Assembly (NCBI RefSeq): GCF_947242115.1
Contig: NC_074711.1
Span: 3,988,501 to 4,052,500, forward strand
Direction: 5' to 3'
DNA: 64,000 bases
From: Biomphalaria glabrata
Lineage: Eukaryota > Mollusca > Gastropoda > Planorbidae
The position numbers and the translations under genes are program-made. The notes below the pieces were generated by a model, which was given only the letters and a program-made list of their open reading frames with translations, was not told where the DNA came from and ran no database searches. The first letter of the stretch is position 1. Each line of letters begins with the position of its first letter. This document shows, piece after piece, positions 32,592-43,779 of this stretch.

Positions 32592-32754
32592 GTCTAGTCT
32601 ATGTTTATTACACCATCTTTCAAAGTACTTTCGTTATATGATCATTGTTGGAGATAGACATCAAATAGCTCGTCTATGTTAAACTATGTTAAAAGTAATG
32701 CAGGGTATATTTATAAATGTTCTTTATTGTACAAATTAATATATATATATATAG

Positions 32755-33060
32755 ACTAACATATAGAGATGTCTGCAAGCGAGACATGAGAGCCTCAGGC
32801 ATCAGCGAAAGTAAGTGGGAAAACATAGCCAAAGACCGGAGTGCATGGAGACAGACTGTGCGTGCTGGGACAACCCTTGCTGAGAACAAAAGAATTGAAG
32901 CGGCTTTAATCAAGAGGGATAAAAAGAAAGCTGCCCTGTCTGCTAGCCCTAAATCAGAGGCATACGCATGTACGAATTGTGGCAAAGTCTGCCGTTCTAG
33001 AATTGGCTTGATTAGCCACACCAGATTCTGCCCCGTCTCAAGATTAAGCCAAAACCAGTG
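32755..33060 (+). mobile_element. LINE C-terminal tail with C2H2 finger
   Basis: Encodes YRDVCKRDMRASGISESKWE, KDRSAWRQTVRAG and a finger CTNCGKVCRSRIGLISHTRF + C, then stop. This C2H2-capped RT tail is typical of one group of endonuclease-RT LINEs; related tails lie at 47225 and 52620. Followed closely by a TA microsatellite. Confidence 0.8.
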
Positions 33061-33100
33061 ACTCATTTGGGCGCATCCATTGCCTTTCGAGACAAAAGGA

Positions 33101-33213
<113 letters not shown>

Positions 33214-33605
33214 AAGTTACATTTTTTTTTCCAACGATCGAATTAGGCAGACAAGCCTCGAAGATGCGCAAATTATTTTTCCCATTAATCTTTTCTTATA
33301 AACACCTGCAAAATAGTGAATCCCCCCCCCCTCCCACTATACACGGAGAAAATTATCTGTTGCTTCCCCTTGGTACCCAACCATGCACTATTGACGCTAT
33401 TTCTACTCTCATCCCTGGGGATTTCAACTGAGATCTGGGTTTTCTTTCTTAAAATTTTTTTTTTTTAAATTACATTTTAAACGTTTCAAAAGTCTACAAA
33501 CGTATATTAATACTACGGTATACCAAATTGCGTTTTACATTTTAAAAAATAGGTATGCATAAATGTGTCCAACAATCCAAACAAATCTTGCAAATTATAA
33601 AATAC

Positions 33606-33872
33606 TGTTGTAAACCTGGTGGTGACACAGATGGGGGTAGTGCTGTGTATTTTTAGCCTACCCAAATCGCCACTGTCCAGCGCCGGAAGAGCGGTCAAGT
33701 CAGGCGGAGCAAGTCTTAGTTTTGGACAGTTATTGTAATGCTGTTGCCAGCTGATGTATTTGAAATTAAACTGTTACTGTTACTTTGGAGCCCTGAGTTG
33801 TGCGGTTCTTTAAGTTCGTTATGTCGTGTGGTGCAGTGAGAAGAGAGCCTGGATAGTAGGAGAGACGTAACA
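33606..33872 (+). mobile_element. Solo LTR fossil (LTR family 1)
   Basis: Starts TGTTGTAAACCTGGTGGTGA, ends GACGTAACA, flanked by atac on both sides (33602-33605, 33873-33876). Ends match the copy at 26536-26825; the first 80 bp match the right part of 41471-42160. Confidence 0.8.
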
Positions 33873-33879
33873 ATACTAA

Positions 33880-34479
33880 GGTACAGAATGTGGAGATATA
33901 TCGTACACTTGAGCTACACTTTCAATTCATTTATAAATACCAAAACTGGTCCAAAACGAATAGAGTAAGGGCGCGTTTGTGGTTGGCAATTGAGGCGACC
34001 GCTCCAACCCCTCTTTTGAAGGTTTTGAAGGTTTTCAAAATTTGTGTAAATGATTAGTTAATAATTTTACTTTAATATACCACTTTAATTAATATTTTGT
34101 GTTGAGAAATATAGGTGAATAGTGAATGATAGATAAAGGGAAGCAACCGTTAAAACATTCTATCTTCAATTACTGTTACATTTTCAACATAGTGCATTGA
34201 TTGACGCCTTATTTCATATTGTGTTTTTTTCTTCTTCTGTGCTTATTTAGTGAAGGATTGTTACCGTTAGAAGTGAAATGTTTTGGTTTTGTTACTTAAT
34301 TAAAATAGACATAATGTGGGAAATTAATCTCAAAAGAGGAAGCTTCGAGATCAGCCACATTCAAAAATTTAAACAAAATTGTATCGAACTATAAATTGAA
34401 CTTCCAAAATTTTGAAATTCCGCGAAAATATTCATTAATTTTATTTTAATTCTTAAACGTTGTTTTGAATAATAAATAT
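33880..34479. other. AT-rich, no gene recognised
   Basis: No conserved peptide or terminal repeat seen. Confidence 0.5.
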
Positions 34480-34690
34480 TAATATGGCTTGTCTTCGAGT
34501 CCGAAGATTAGTGAGTCTGCGAGTCCAAAAATTATTGAGGAATGCAGTATTTCCCCAGCTGTGACCTACATATTTTGCCACATCTAGGGCAAGCATAACC
34601 CGCAGGTGGTCGATTTAGATTTTTTTTTCACCATCTGCATCTGTTCTCGACAGCGGATTTTCTTTTGGTCTCAAATGTGTATCTTTAACA
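34480..34690 (+). repeat. Dispersed repeat family G copy
   Basis: Same blocks as 13285-13505, with an extra short duplication 'gagtccgaagattagtgagtctgcgagtcc'. Confidence 0.7.
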
Positions 34691-34844
34691 AAATGATATT
34701 TAACTTTTCTTTATTTGAATTATGATCAGGTGTTGACTGTTGATATAGATCGTCTTTGTGGAGTTTTTCTCCAGACCAAATGAATTAAAAACCTGTAGGC
34801 CTAATAATTAACTTATTATGTAAACATGATGACTTCATTCTGTC

Positions 34845-34970
34845 AAGTCACTGGTTAGAGAATTTAAGTCATTGGTTAACATGCATGACTAGATGCATGA
34901 CGCGTAGGACGTAATTATCTTCTTTTTTGAAGTAACGTCTGTATTATATAAGATAAGAAGAAATGAGCAT
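34845..34970 (+). mobile_element. CR1/Jockey-like LINE 3' terminus
   Basis: Encodes REFKSLVNMHD + stop, then 'gcgtaggacgtaattatctt' and 'cgtctgtattatataagata', identical in order to the 3' end at 17905-18010. Confidence 0.85.
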
Positions 34971-35214
34971 ACACAAGAAAGAACAAGAAGTCGACGGATC
35001 TAAATATATATTTAAATTCATTTCAAATCTAATGCATTTCGTATTGTTGTACCCTGCCTTGCACCCGTGCTTATGGTGCGTACGAGCGCACTATTGAACA
35101 GAACAGGAAGATGCTGGGATAGAGGCAAAGAACAGTGTATCAAGTGATTAGAAAGAGTCTGAATTGTTGAGAACTAAGGAGCCGGTTTCAAATATTGGGA
35201 TTTTAACGCACCCC

Positions 35215-35430
35215 CGAGTACATTCAACTCCATTCAACCTGCCATTAGTTTGGTATCTACTGGGAACTACATAATCTAAAATAAATATGTCTTACAATAA
35301 AAAAAAAAAGCAGTCTCTTGGTTGTTGTGCTGGTCACAAGAGGCCCTCATTTACCGCCGGCCATGAAAGATGACCCTTACACCATCTGCCCTATAGATCT
35401 CAAGGTCTGAAAAGGGTTACTTTACTTACT
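35215..35430 (+). repeat. SINE family C fragment
   Basis: 'gttgttgtgctggtcacaag', 'accatctgccctatagatct' and 'aaggtctgaaaagggttact' in family order. Confidence 0.7.
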
Positions 35431-35772
35431 TTGTATACTGTTTTACAGCAGGGGTGGCTTGGGATCAGACGTCATACATCGGCATCTGCTATGGTGATAT
35501 TTTACAAAAAAAATTCAAGCCCCTCGGCCCATAGAACTGCATCAGAACCCCCAAACGAGAAAATGCTTCTAGATTGTCTGATGCTAGCAGCGAATTGTTT
35601 TGCACTGTGACGACGTACAATTTGTGCTTTCAAATTGATTCTAATATCGCTTTGATGGATGTATTATTGATGTTCATTTGTTATTAGTTATGTAGATGAT
35701 GACATCTGTCTTTCAAGGTGGGCTCCACAATGAGTACTTTTCGCAGGAAAAGTATGAGCGAGTCTAGTGTGA

Positions 35773-35775
<3 letters not shown>

Positions 35776-35809
<34 letters not shown>
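35776..35809. repeat. (TA)n microsatellite
   Basis: About 17 TA units immediately before a LINE 3' tail. Confidence 0.95.
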
Positions 35810-35811
<2 letters not shown>

Positions 35812-35812
<1 letters not shown>

Positions 35813-35880
35813 GTAATGTTTTGTTTCGTGTAATGCACAAATTGTAAGACAAACTTCCTTACGGATAATAAAGATTATTA
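35812..35880 (+). mobile_element. LINE 3' UTR terminus
   Basis: gtgtaatgcacaaattgtaa and ccttacggataataaagatt match the 3' end of the element at 10688-11185; no coding part remains. Confidence 0.7.
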
Positions 35881-36734
35881 ATATAACTACGATAGACCTT
35901 AGGTGATTTCTATACACTAGTTAAGGAACTATTTCAAGGAATTAGATTGATTAGCGAATTAACCGCTTCCAAAAAAATGTGACGAAACGTCGAAACTTGC
36001 GTACATAAAGAGACTTGCTGTTATTTCTTATAAATACAAAAAAAAATAATACTTAAAATTAGTTTTATTGCTTTGCATATTTATTTTCATATAAAAATGT
36101 TAATAAAACAAATAATTTAAACAAATATTGATATTCATCTTAAACAAAAAACTATCTTTAAATTATATTTTATAAAAAATTATTTTTTTTTAATTTAATT
36201 AACGCTAGTGTCTTGTTTTTACATTTATTACAACTTTGAAGTATCGACATTGCCTCCCTTACCCTTCACTATGATCAAACATAACACTTTTATTGAGATC
36301 TAGGTTTTTCCAACATATGGCTAGGTTTTTTTAATTTTATTTTTCCAGAATATTTGTGGTGATGAATTCAAAAATAGTATATAAACTATTATCATTTAAT
36401 TAATTAATACTTTGACGATATTTTAATGGCTCAGCGGTGAACTGTATGCCCAATATGTGAGTGGCGTGATGAGGTTATAGTGATAGTTGTAAATAATTCG
36501 TGTATGATAAATTATAAAAGTGATGACTATATTTTATTGTTTTCTTCTTTTCTTTAGCTCCCTTTTTGATATATATAATACAGAATGCTTGGTTTCTTTT
36601 TGGGTTGATTCATGTATTGTCATAGACTATGAATAATAATGTGTAAATTTCAAATAGATCTGAGAATGGAAAGTGGGAGAAGAAGTTGTTAAAACGTAAT
36701 AAGGGGATTAGATCCATATATACATCCACATCTC
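35881..36734. other. AT-rich, no gene recognised
   Basis: Includes a short relative of family E near 36655-36700. Confidence 0.5.
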
Positions 36735-37010
36735 TCTTTAAGTAGCATTTATTCCCCTTATTTCGATATCAAACAAAATTTATATATATATATATATATT
36801 AATCACGAATAACTTATTAACGAATTTGTTATTTTTTTTTATTGATTCATATCATGTAAATTAAGGTCCAATGAATAAATATGCAAAGTTTTAACATGGT
36901 CCGAGAACGGGAAATGGGAGGGAAAAAAACATGCTCTAGCTTTTTAACCAGACAGACAAATAGACAGACAGAATGAGTTGATGAAAGCTTTGTGAAAATA
37001 GCCACGTGTG
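36735..37010 (+). repeat. Dispersed repeat family E copy
   Basis: Matches 4125-4400 in block order, with an internal (TA) run at 36781-36799 and 'gacagacaaatagacagaca' near 36950. Confidence 0.5.
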
Positions 37011-37949
37011 ACATTTCCTCACTTCGACTCCCATAATAACCTACTAAATATAATTTTCTTTTACCATGCACGAATATACAATAAACGATTGTAGGTATAA
37101 ATATCTATAAATCTATGACTATCAATTACCTACTTATAAAATATGCATCTACACAATAATAAACACTTAATAGTTGTTTGTCGTTTTTTTTTTTTCATGA
37201 TAAATAATAATAATGGCAATGTCATTGATTTCTAAGTATTCTTTTTTTAAACTCTCAAAATACAAATCATTTTTTAAGTCATGGTTTTATTTCAACAAAG
37301 ATTTAGGTGAACTATTTATTAAATCTGTAAAAATCTGGGTGTGTTGAATTATCTAGATCTAGATCTAGATGTACATCTAGATTTTATGTATAAAAAAACA
37401 ATGATTGTGATAGAAGATTTAGTTCAGTGGTCCTAAAACTGAAGAGCTCTACAATAACGAAATGAAAGTAGGACGCACATTGTAGTATTGTTGACTCCAC
37501 CAATGCTGTTTGTGTTTTGATGTCTAGATAGTAGTAGATTGATCTAGATTTATGTCTATACTATTTTATGTCAATTTATGTTGATATGGTGTTGAAATAG
37601 AAATAATCATAAATATTCTTAGACGCCTTTGAGTAAGTTAGAGTTAGAGCATACCATCTACTAACTTAGATCTGGACTAATCTGGAGTCTTACATCACTA
37701 CTTACTAGAGTCCGACTAGACTATACTTAGACTTAGACCTCAGTCTATTTACTATAGACTCTAGTATCTATACTAATACTCATACTGACTATTTTTTTAT
37801 TAATTTAAATTTATAGTTATAGATTAGTATAAATTATACTTTATAGTGACTAGACTCTAGATCTATATATACTACTATACAGTAGTAAAAGTACTGTATT
37901 ATATACTTATTAAAAGTATAGCCCTGGCGGGTTCATTCTGGACACCCGA
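37011..37949. other. AT-rich, no gene recognised
   Basis: Many tctagatctagat-type palindromes at 37350-37870; no coding sequence. Confidence 0.5.
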
Positions 37950-38315
37950 ATGGCTCGACCCCTTGTTGGACTCGATGGCGAGTGGGGAGCACAAGTGATT
38001 AACAGCCACAATTGTCTATGGACAACAGAAAAAAAAACTAATTGCCCCAGATTTATGTCTGGGCAAGAAAGGAAGAATGGAAGAAAGAAAGAAGGAGGGC
38101 ACAAGAAACTCTATCAGGCTATCATTTCTGGTGGCCAGGTGTACAGAAGAGGGGAAAAGCCTAACAAAGATGAGACCTTTTCTCATCTACAAGGCATTTA
38201 AGGCAGTAGATGGAGAGTTCAAGAGTGTATCAAAGTTGCACGAGTCTTCTGAACTTCTCGTAGAAGTTGATAGCAAGATACACTCTAATGGGTTGGAAGG
38301 ATTAGTCCTCCCGTA
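37950..38315 (+). mobile_element. LINE ORF1 (gag-like) fragment
   Basis: The frame at 38145-38316 reads KSLTKMRPFLIYKAFKAVDG, EFKSVSKLHESSELLVEVDS and KIHSNGLEGL, the conserved core of ORF1 proteins of Jockey/RTE-type LINEs (usual pattern SPFxIxKxIxGxxG..KxVKxLRSGxLLVE). The zinc-knuckle part is missing. Confidence 0.7.
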
Positions 38316-38575
38316 GAGCCTTGGAGAGAAACTCTGCTGTTAGGCGTAGTACCATCAAGCTCCCATACAGGTTAAGTGACTGCAGACAAACTATCCCGCA
38401 GCTCTCGGAGCTGCATACACTCTTGCAAGAGATGCGCCACTGTCTCCACCGATTCTCCACAGTGTCGGCAACGGGCATCAAAATTTGTCCGGAACCTGGC
38501 AAAGTAAGCACCAACAGGGCAGTGCCCCGTTCTACACTGCGCAATGATAGATTGTTCCGACCTTTTTAGCCACCA
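38302..38575 (-). mobile_element. LINE RNase H-side tail fragment
   Basis: The minus strand reads SEQSIIAQCRTGHCPVGAYF, then RHCGESVETVAHLLQECMQL. This RTGHC...C.CG...ET..H.L..C motif is the zinc-binding tail after the RNase H of many LINEs. It abuts the ORF1 fragment head-on, so two insertions are joined here. Confidence 0.75.
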
Positions 38576-39585
38576 CCATGGATCGTCGCGGTCGCGTTGC
38601 CCTAAGGCCGCTATTGCTTCCTATCTCTCTTCCATTTTCTGCTTGGCTCCTTCCCGAGTGTACAGAATGTTTTTTACGATAAACCCCCTCTTTAATTTAA
38701 AAAAAAAGCTAATTACGCACTCAAAATGTTATGAGCGTAGCTAAATGGGTTTTGACTCAGTTTTGAGTTTAAACCCCACTTCAGCGGGGTTTGAAGGTAA
38801 AAAATACCTCTTTAATAATAAAAACAAAGCAAATTATACACTAATGTATGGCACATTAGGTTTTTGAAATAGAACTTTTTAATAGCAGGAAAATGGACTG
38901 TAGATACCTCAGAATATGTATTTTGTTGGTTTTCAATATCAGAAATAGTGCTTGGCTTCGCCCCGCGCTGGGGGAGCTCCTAGCGCTCCTCCAGACCCCT
39001 TTGCTGGTAATGTCGGGGAATCTACAATTTTTCCACTAACTCATGGAAGAACATATTCTAGGGCACAATAAACGTCTTCCGAAAGATTGAAGGGTCAGAA
39101 TGTAATAAAGATTATGTACACACACACACATAAATACATAAAAAAAAAAATTCGAGTGGGGGGGGGAGAGAAAAAAATTCACCCCCCCGAAAAAAAATCC
39201 TGGCTACGCCCATGTCGCTACCCTTCTGGTATCTTGGCGAATTCGGTGGGATGGGAGGGTGATTTTATGTAATTGCACATGAATTTATCATAATTATTTT
39301 AAGAAAAACTTTCTTTTGGAAAATTTAGAATTTATACAAAATTATTCAGTATAAGAGTAAAAATTGAGAAGAGTTCTGAAAGCTAATATTCTTTATGTAG
39401 TCGCATATTTGCAACCTTTAATCAATCTGATATTTTCTATTGTATAAATACATTTGGACTATCACTCACAATTTATGCTCCCACATTTTTTTTTTTTTTT
39501 TTTGTTTAGAGCTTGGAATTATAGTTCTGTAACAAAACAAAGTTACAAACAGGCCTGTTGAACAAAATGTATCACTTACAAATGA
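38576..39585. other. Unassigned flank of the Merlin-type ORF
   Basis: G- and C-runs at 39149-39190 and a transposon-like end (catgggcgtagccagg as reverse complement) near 39212. No zinc-ribbon exon for the transposase could be found with certainty. Confidence 0.4.
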
Positions 39586-39621
39586 GATTATTACTTAGGT
39601 GTCTGTGAGGGTGGGTCAGGG

Positions 39622-40419
39622 TTGGTAGGTGGGGGGCTCCATTCTAGCAGCGCCGATAAAAAGGATGGCAAAGTCTTTAGATGCTCCACTCACAAAGGAA
39701 GAAAAGTTTCTGTCAGGGAAGGAAGTTTTCTCTCAAAAGCTAGATTGTCTTTAGGCGAATTTATTTGGCTTGTTTATTTTTGGAGCATGTCCACTTCCAA
39801 CAAAATTGTGATGGAGACGTTACACTTTTCCAGTAAGACAGTTGTTGACTGGTTCAACTTTCTTAGAGGGATATGCACTAGATATCTCACTCTCCATCCT
39901 ATACGTCTTGGTGGAGAGGGACATGTTGTGGAAATAGACGAGACGGTTGTGGCCAGAAGAAAGAATCATGTCGGTCGTTACACGCCTCCGAAATGGGTCT
40001 TTGGGGGTATCGATACGACTACAGATGATGGTTTCATGGTATTTGTTGAGGATCGTTCAGCAAATACTCTGCTTCCCATTATTGAGCAGTATATCAAACC
40101 TGGAACAATGATCCATTCGGATGCATGGGCGGCCTACAATGGAATTGCTCATTTGCCTGTTTTGCCCCCGTATCAACACAATGTCGTCAACCATTCGACA
40201 AATTTTGTTGATCCGGCAACCGGCGCTACCACTAACCACGTTGAGAGAATGTGGAAGTCAATGAAGCAGAAATTGAAACGGATGAGCGGAACATCTGATG
40301 ACCTACTGCAGAGTCATATTGATGAATTTCTGTGGAGACAGCGAAGAGGCAAAACAGGCAATGATGCATTCAACAACATTCTTGAGGATATCAGTTCTTT
40401 CTATCCTGTGCCATGGTAA
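39622..40419 (+). CDS. ISXO2/IS1595-like transposase (Merlin superfamily)
   Basis: The open frame of about 256-265 residues shows the DDE core: HVVEIDETVVARR (first D), PGTMIHSDAWAAYNG (second D), then VNHSTNFVDPATGATTNHVE with the probable catalytic E about 40 residues later, and RMWKSMKQKLKRMSG. Merlin elements move DNA by cut and paste and are related to bacterial IS1016. No ATG precedes the core; the first in-frame ATG (39787) is too late. An acceptor (ccattctagcag|CGCC, 39650) suggests an upstream exon with the zinc ribbon, which I could not locate. No stops or frameshifts interrupt the core, so it is recent or selected. No terminal inverted repeats were found. The stop TAA is at 40420. 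Confidence 0.85.
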   Translation: MVGGGLHSSSADKKDGKVFRCSTHKGRKVSVREGSFLSKARLSLGEFIWLVYFWSMSTSNKIVMETLHFSSKTVVDWFNFLRGICTRYLTLHPIRLGGEGHVVEIDETVVARRKNHVGRYTPPKWVFGGIDTTTDDGFMVFVEDRSANTLLPIIEQYIKPGTMIHSDAWAAYNGIAHLPVLPPYQHNVVNHSTNFVDPATGATTNHVERMWKSMKQKLKRMSGTSDDLLQSHIDEFLWRQRRGKTGNDAFNNILEDISSFYPVPW

Positions 40420-40422
40420 TCT

Positions 40423-41470
40423 ATGTATCTTTCTTTACACAAAAGCTTCTATACAATTAATATTTGAGCATTGTATGTTTTACGGTGGATTTCACAACTT
40501 GAAATAATTTTTAAAAAAAAAAAAACATTTGTAGAGATCTGGCAGAAATAAGACCACTGTTCAATGAAACTGGAATTTTTTTAGTTGTGGGGTAAATTTT
40601 TAGCGTGTTATTTCCACTGTGACTCCAGTGTAGGCCTACTTTCCTAAATTTTATGCTTGATAGCCACACGTTTGAACTGAACCACAAATGTTCTTATATT
40701 TAAACATCTTCTAGTGTAGGCCTACCTTTCATCTCTTTTTTATTTTTACATATATTCCTTTATACAGTTTAGGTGCAACTGCAACTTATTTCATTTACAT
40801 TAATACAGCAATCATCAGCAATGAGCCTTTGTATTGTATAGCATATGTCTCCTCTACCGGCTTTAAATATATAAAAAAAAAAACAGTTACATTTTTGTTA
40901 AAATGCCGGTAACTCCACCGTTGTCTGGTTCCAAGTCCAGAATGTGAAAGGAGGAGGGGCGAGCATATGTTAGCTAGCTACACACTACTCTTCATAAACA
41001 TCTAGCTACTATATCTGTACTTATAAGGAAACCCATTAAGTTTAATTTAATTTGAAAATAAAATAAAGAATATGTTGCACATATACGAAACCCAGTATGA
41101 TTGGTTTACTTTAAAGTAAAATTACATTAAATCAATAAATTAAAAAATATATAAATATAGGCCTATAACCCGTACATATATAGGATAACGGTACCATACA
41201 TTTGTGACACAAACAAAAAAAAAACAAATTAGAAAAAAAAAGATTAATTCATTCTCATTATTTATTTTTTATAGCCTTTTTAATATTTTTTTTTATTACA
41301 TAATATAGATCCAGAGTTTTCATGTCATTAGAAAATGACTAGATCTATCACGAACTATTACATGATACTACCGACACCGTCTAGCCGGTAGTGACCTTGT
41401 GACCTGATTACCGTAGCGATAGACAGCGCGGTGCTGCCACCTGCGTAATATCCTTCAAAAGGGTCCTGCG
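40423..41470. other. AT-rich, no gene recognised
   Basis: 3' flank of the Merlin-type ORF; several A/T homopolymers and no conserved peptide. Confidence 0.5.
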
Positions 41471-42160
41471 ATGTAAAGTTTTACCACTTAAAGAACTTGA
41501 CAAGTCAGGGTTCCAAAATAACGTAAAGGTTTAATGTCCATAAATAACAGCCAATACTGTACAATTGGCAGCACGTAGAACAGTACAAATAGCTCTGCGG
41601 TAACAAATATCTCTCCGATAACACCGTTCCGCCGTATCAAGTCTTGCACTGGCCTCTCCGTCTCGTTCCGGGCTTGCACTGGGTTCAACAGTTCGGGACT
41701 GACTTCACACACTTGGGCTCGTTGTGTCGGACTCGATCACAGACCAAGATCAAGACGCCGTTCGTCTCAACTGTACTTGACAGTACTCCGCACTGAACCG
41801 TCGTAATGCTCCGTACAGAACCACACCGTTGAACTGTGCTGTAGTCGACCGTGTTCTGAACTCCTGTCGTGAACCCGCTTTCTGAACCGTCTTGACTGCG
41901 ACACCTCCGCTCTTTATATAGGGTCCCTACTGGCCTTCTAGAACCGGACAGAATGTCGCTCGACCATTCTGGGACGCTCCTGATCTCGCTCTGTTCACGA
42001 CGCCGATCTTACTCGAACCTTCATGTTGTTAACTCGTCTCGGCCGATCGTCGTAACTCGTCACGGTTGACCGCTCGTCTAGCGCTGGCCTGGGGCGATTT
42101 GCGTCGGCTGACTACACTCACACCACTACCCCCATCTGTGCCACCACCAGGTTTATAACA
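41471..42160 (-). mobile_element. Solo LTR fossil (LTR family 1, long form)
   Basis: On the minus strand it starts TGTTATAAACCTGGTGGTGG. It carries a TATA box (ctaTATAAAGagcgg) near 41921-41932 and shares about 200 bp (41485-41665) with 26585-26760 almost unchanged. The far end is unclear and no matching flanks are seen. No internal retroelement region is attached. Confidence 0.7.
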
Positions 42161-42720
42161 ATATTATATAAATTAATTATAATTCTAGAGTCTAATAATA
42201 TTTTTTTTATACTACAACCACTACATCATCATCATCTAGTCACTATTAATTTAATTATGACTATGAGTACATAATTGACATAATAATTAATATTATTTTA
42301 TTTATTAAACTTTCAACTTTGACTTTGTTTGAGTAGATCTAGATCTATTATAATAAATATATTATAATATTTATATTTTAATAAATAGATCTAGAATTCT
42401 AGATCTATAAGCCTATAATATAAGTATATATTTGTATATAATATATAGTCTAAGTCTTGTCTAGAGTATATAGACATAGAGTCATAGTCACATAGTGTAA
42501 CATAGTTAGACTAGAGATAGACATAGTCGATAGTCTCTGTACCGTGTCTCTGTTCATTAAACTTTTTCTCAATACTACTAAAAACAATAGATTATTTGAA
42601 TATAATAGAATTAGACATCTATTCAGTGATCTATCTACTAGTACTAATCAGTAATATTATAGATCTAGAATTTATTTATAAATAAATTATAGATCTATAA
42701 TCTTAGGGAAGGCAGGGTCA
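42161..42720. other. AT-rich, no gene recognised
   Basis: Dense TAGATCTAGA-like palindromes; could hold the 5' UTR exon of the KNOP1-like gene but none was recognised. Confidence 0.4.
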
Positions 42721-42990
42721 GGGATTTTAAACTAGAGGATATTTAGGATGCCCCTTCCTAGTCATAAGGTACTCCTACCAGCTAGGTACCTGACATTAGT
42801 TTGAGAAAAGTAAAGACTTTAAAACACTGTAGGTTATTGTGCTGGCCATCCTTGTTAACCATGAGCCTCAGAAACAGATGACCTTTACATCATCTGCCCT
42901 ATAGGTCATAAGGTCTGAAAGTGAAATGTTTCTTTGAACATCATCTGCCCTATTGATTTCAAAGTCTGAAAGGGATGTTTTACATTTTAT
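42721..42990 (+). repeat. SINE family C copy
   Basis: 'acctgacattagtttgagaaaagtaaag', 'ttattgtgctggcc', 'cctcagaaacagatgacctt' and a duplicated 'aaggtctgaaagtgaaatg' end. A second, minus-strand head with tRNA-like sequence lies at 43020-43085. Confidence 0.7.
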
Positions 42991-43433
42991 CTGGACATAG
43001 TGGTCAGCTCTTGACTATTAAAGGAAAGTACCCCTTTCATGGTTCAGAAGCCAAGTGCTTTACCAAACGGCCACTACACCCCTTAGCTCTAGATTCTAAG
43101 ATTAGCTTTACCACACAGCCATCTTGCCCTCTTTAGATTAAATACAGGTACTGCTATATTTTAAAAACTTTTGTTCCATAATTTGTGCAGCACATTTTTT
43201 AGTTGTTTTTTTTTATGTCTTCCTTGTGCCTTGTTCTTTTTGTAGATAAACTTTGTTTGTTTAGAGAGTACAAGTAGAAAGTTGTTTTGGCTCACATGTT
43301 TATTTAATAACGTAAGAAGAAAAAAACATATTTTTAAAAACTTGGATAAATTTGGATCATTAATAATTGTAACAATCCAGCACTACATTTTATAGTAACT
43401 TACAGCACTACAAATTTGTTTGTTAGTAAAATG

Positions 43434-43591
43434 TTTTACATGTTTCGGATGTTCGTTCAGAGTTGAAGATAATTTACTTCCTAGTCCAAACCTCCCACAT
43501 GGGATGGGAGCGGACAGGGATTGAAACAGGGACCATCGATAAGTCCGAACGGCAGTCCAGTGCGCAAACAGCACAACCAGGCAGCCATTTC
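43434..43591 (-). repeat. tRNA-derived SINE family B
   Basis: acatgtttcggatgttcgtt tail side and gcgcaaacagcacaaccagg head side. Confidence 0.85.
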
Positions 43592-43738
43592 TACTCTTTG
43601 CATATAAACTATAAATATATATTATGTTATAATAAAATGTTTTTTTTTTACAAAGTATCTTTTAACCTAAAAGTATTTAGTGTATAAGTCAATCTCTGTT
43701 ACTACCAGTAACTGTAAAATTCTTTTTATAATATAACT

Positions 43739-43756
43739 TTTTTTTTTTTTTACCAG
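43739..43756 (+). other. 3' splice site before the KNOP1-like coding exon
   Basis: A T13 tract followed by accag, 24 bp before the ATG, implies an upstream untranslated exon. Confidence 0.7.
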
Positions 43757-43779
43757 GTGCTATACAAGAAACTTCAATT

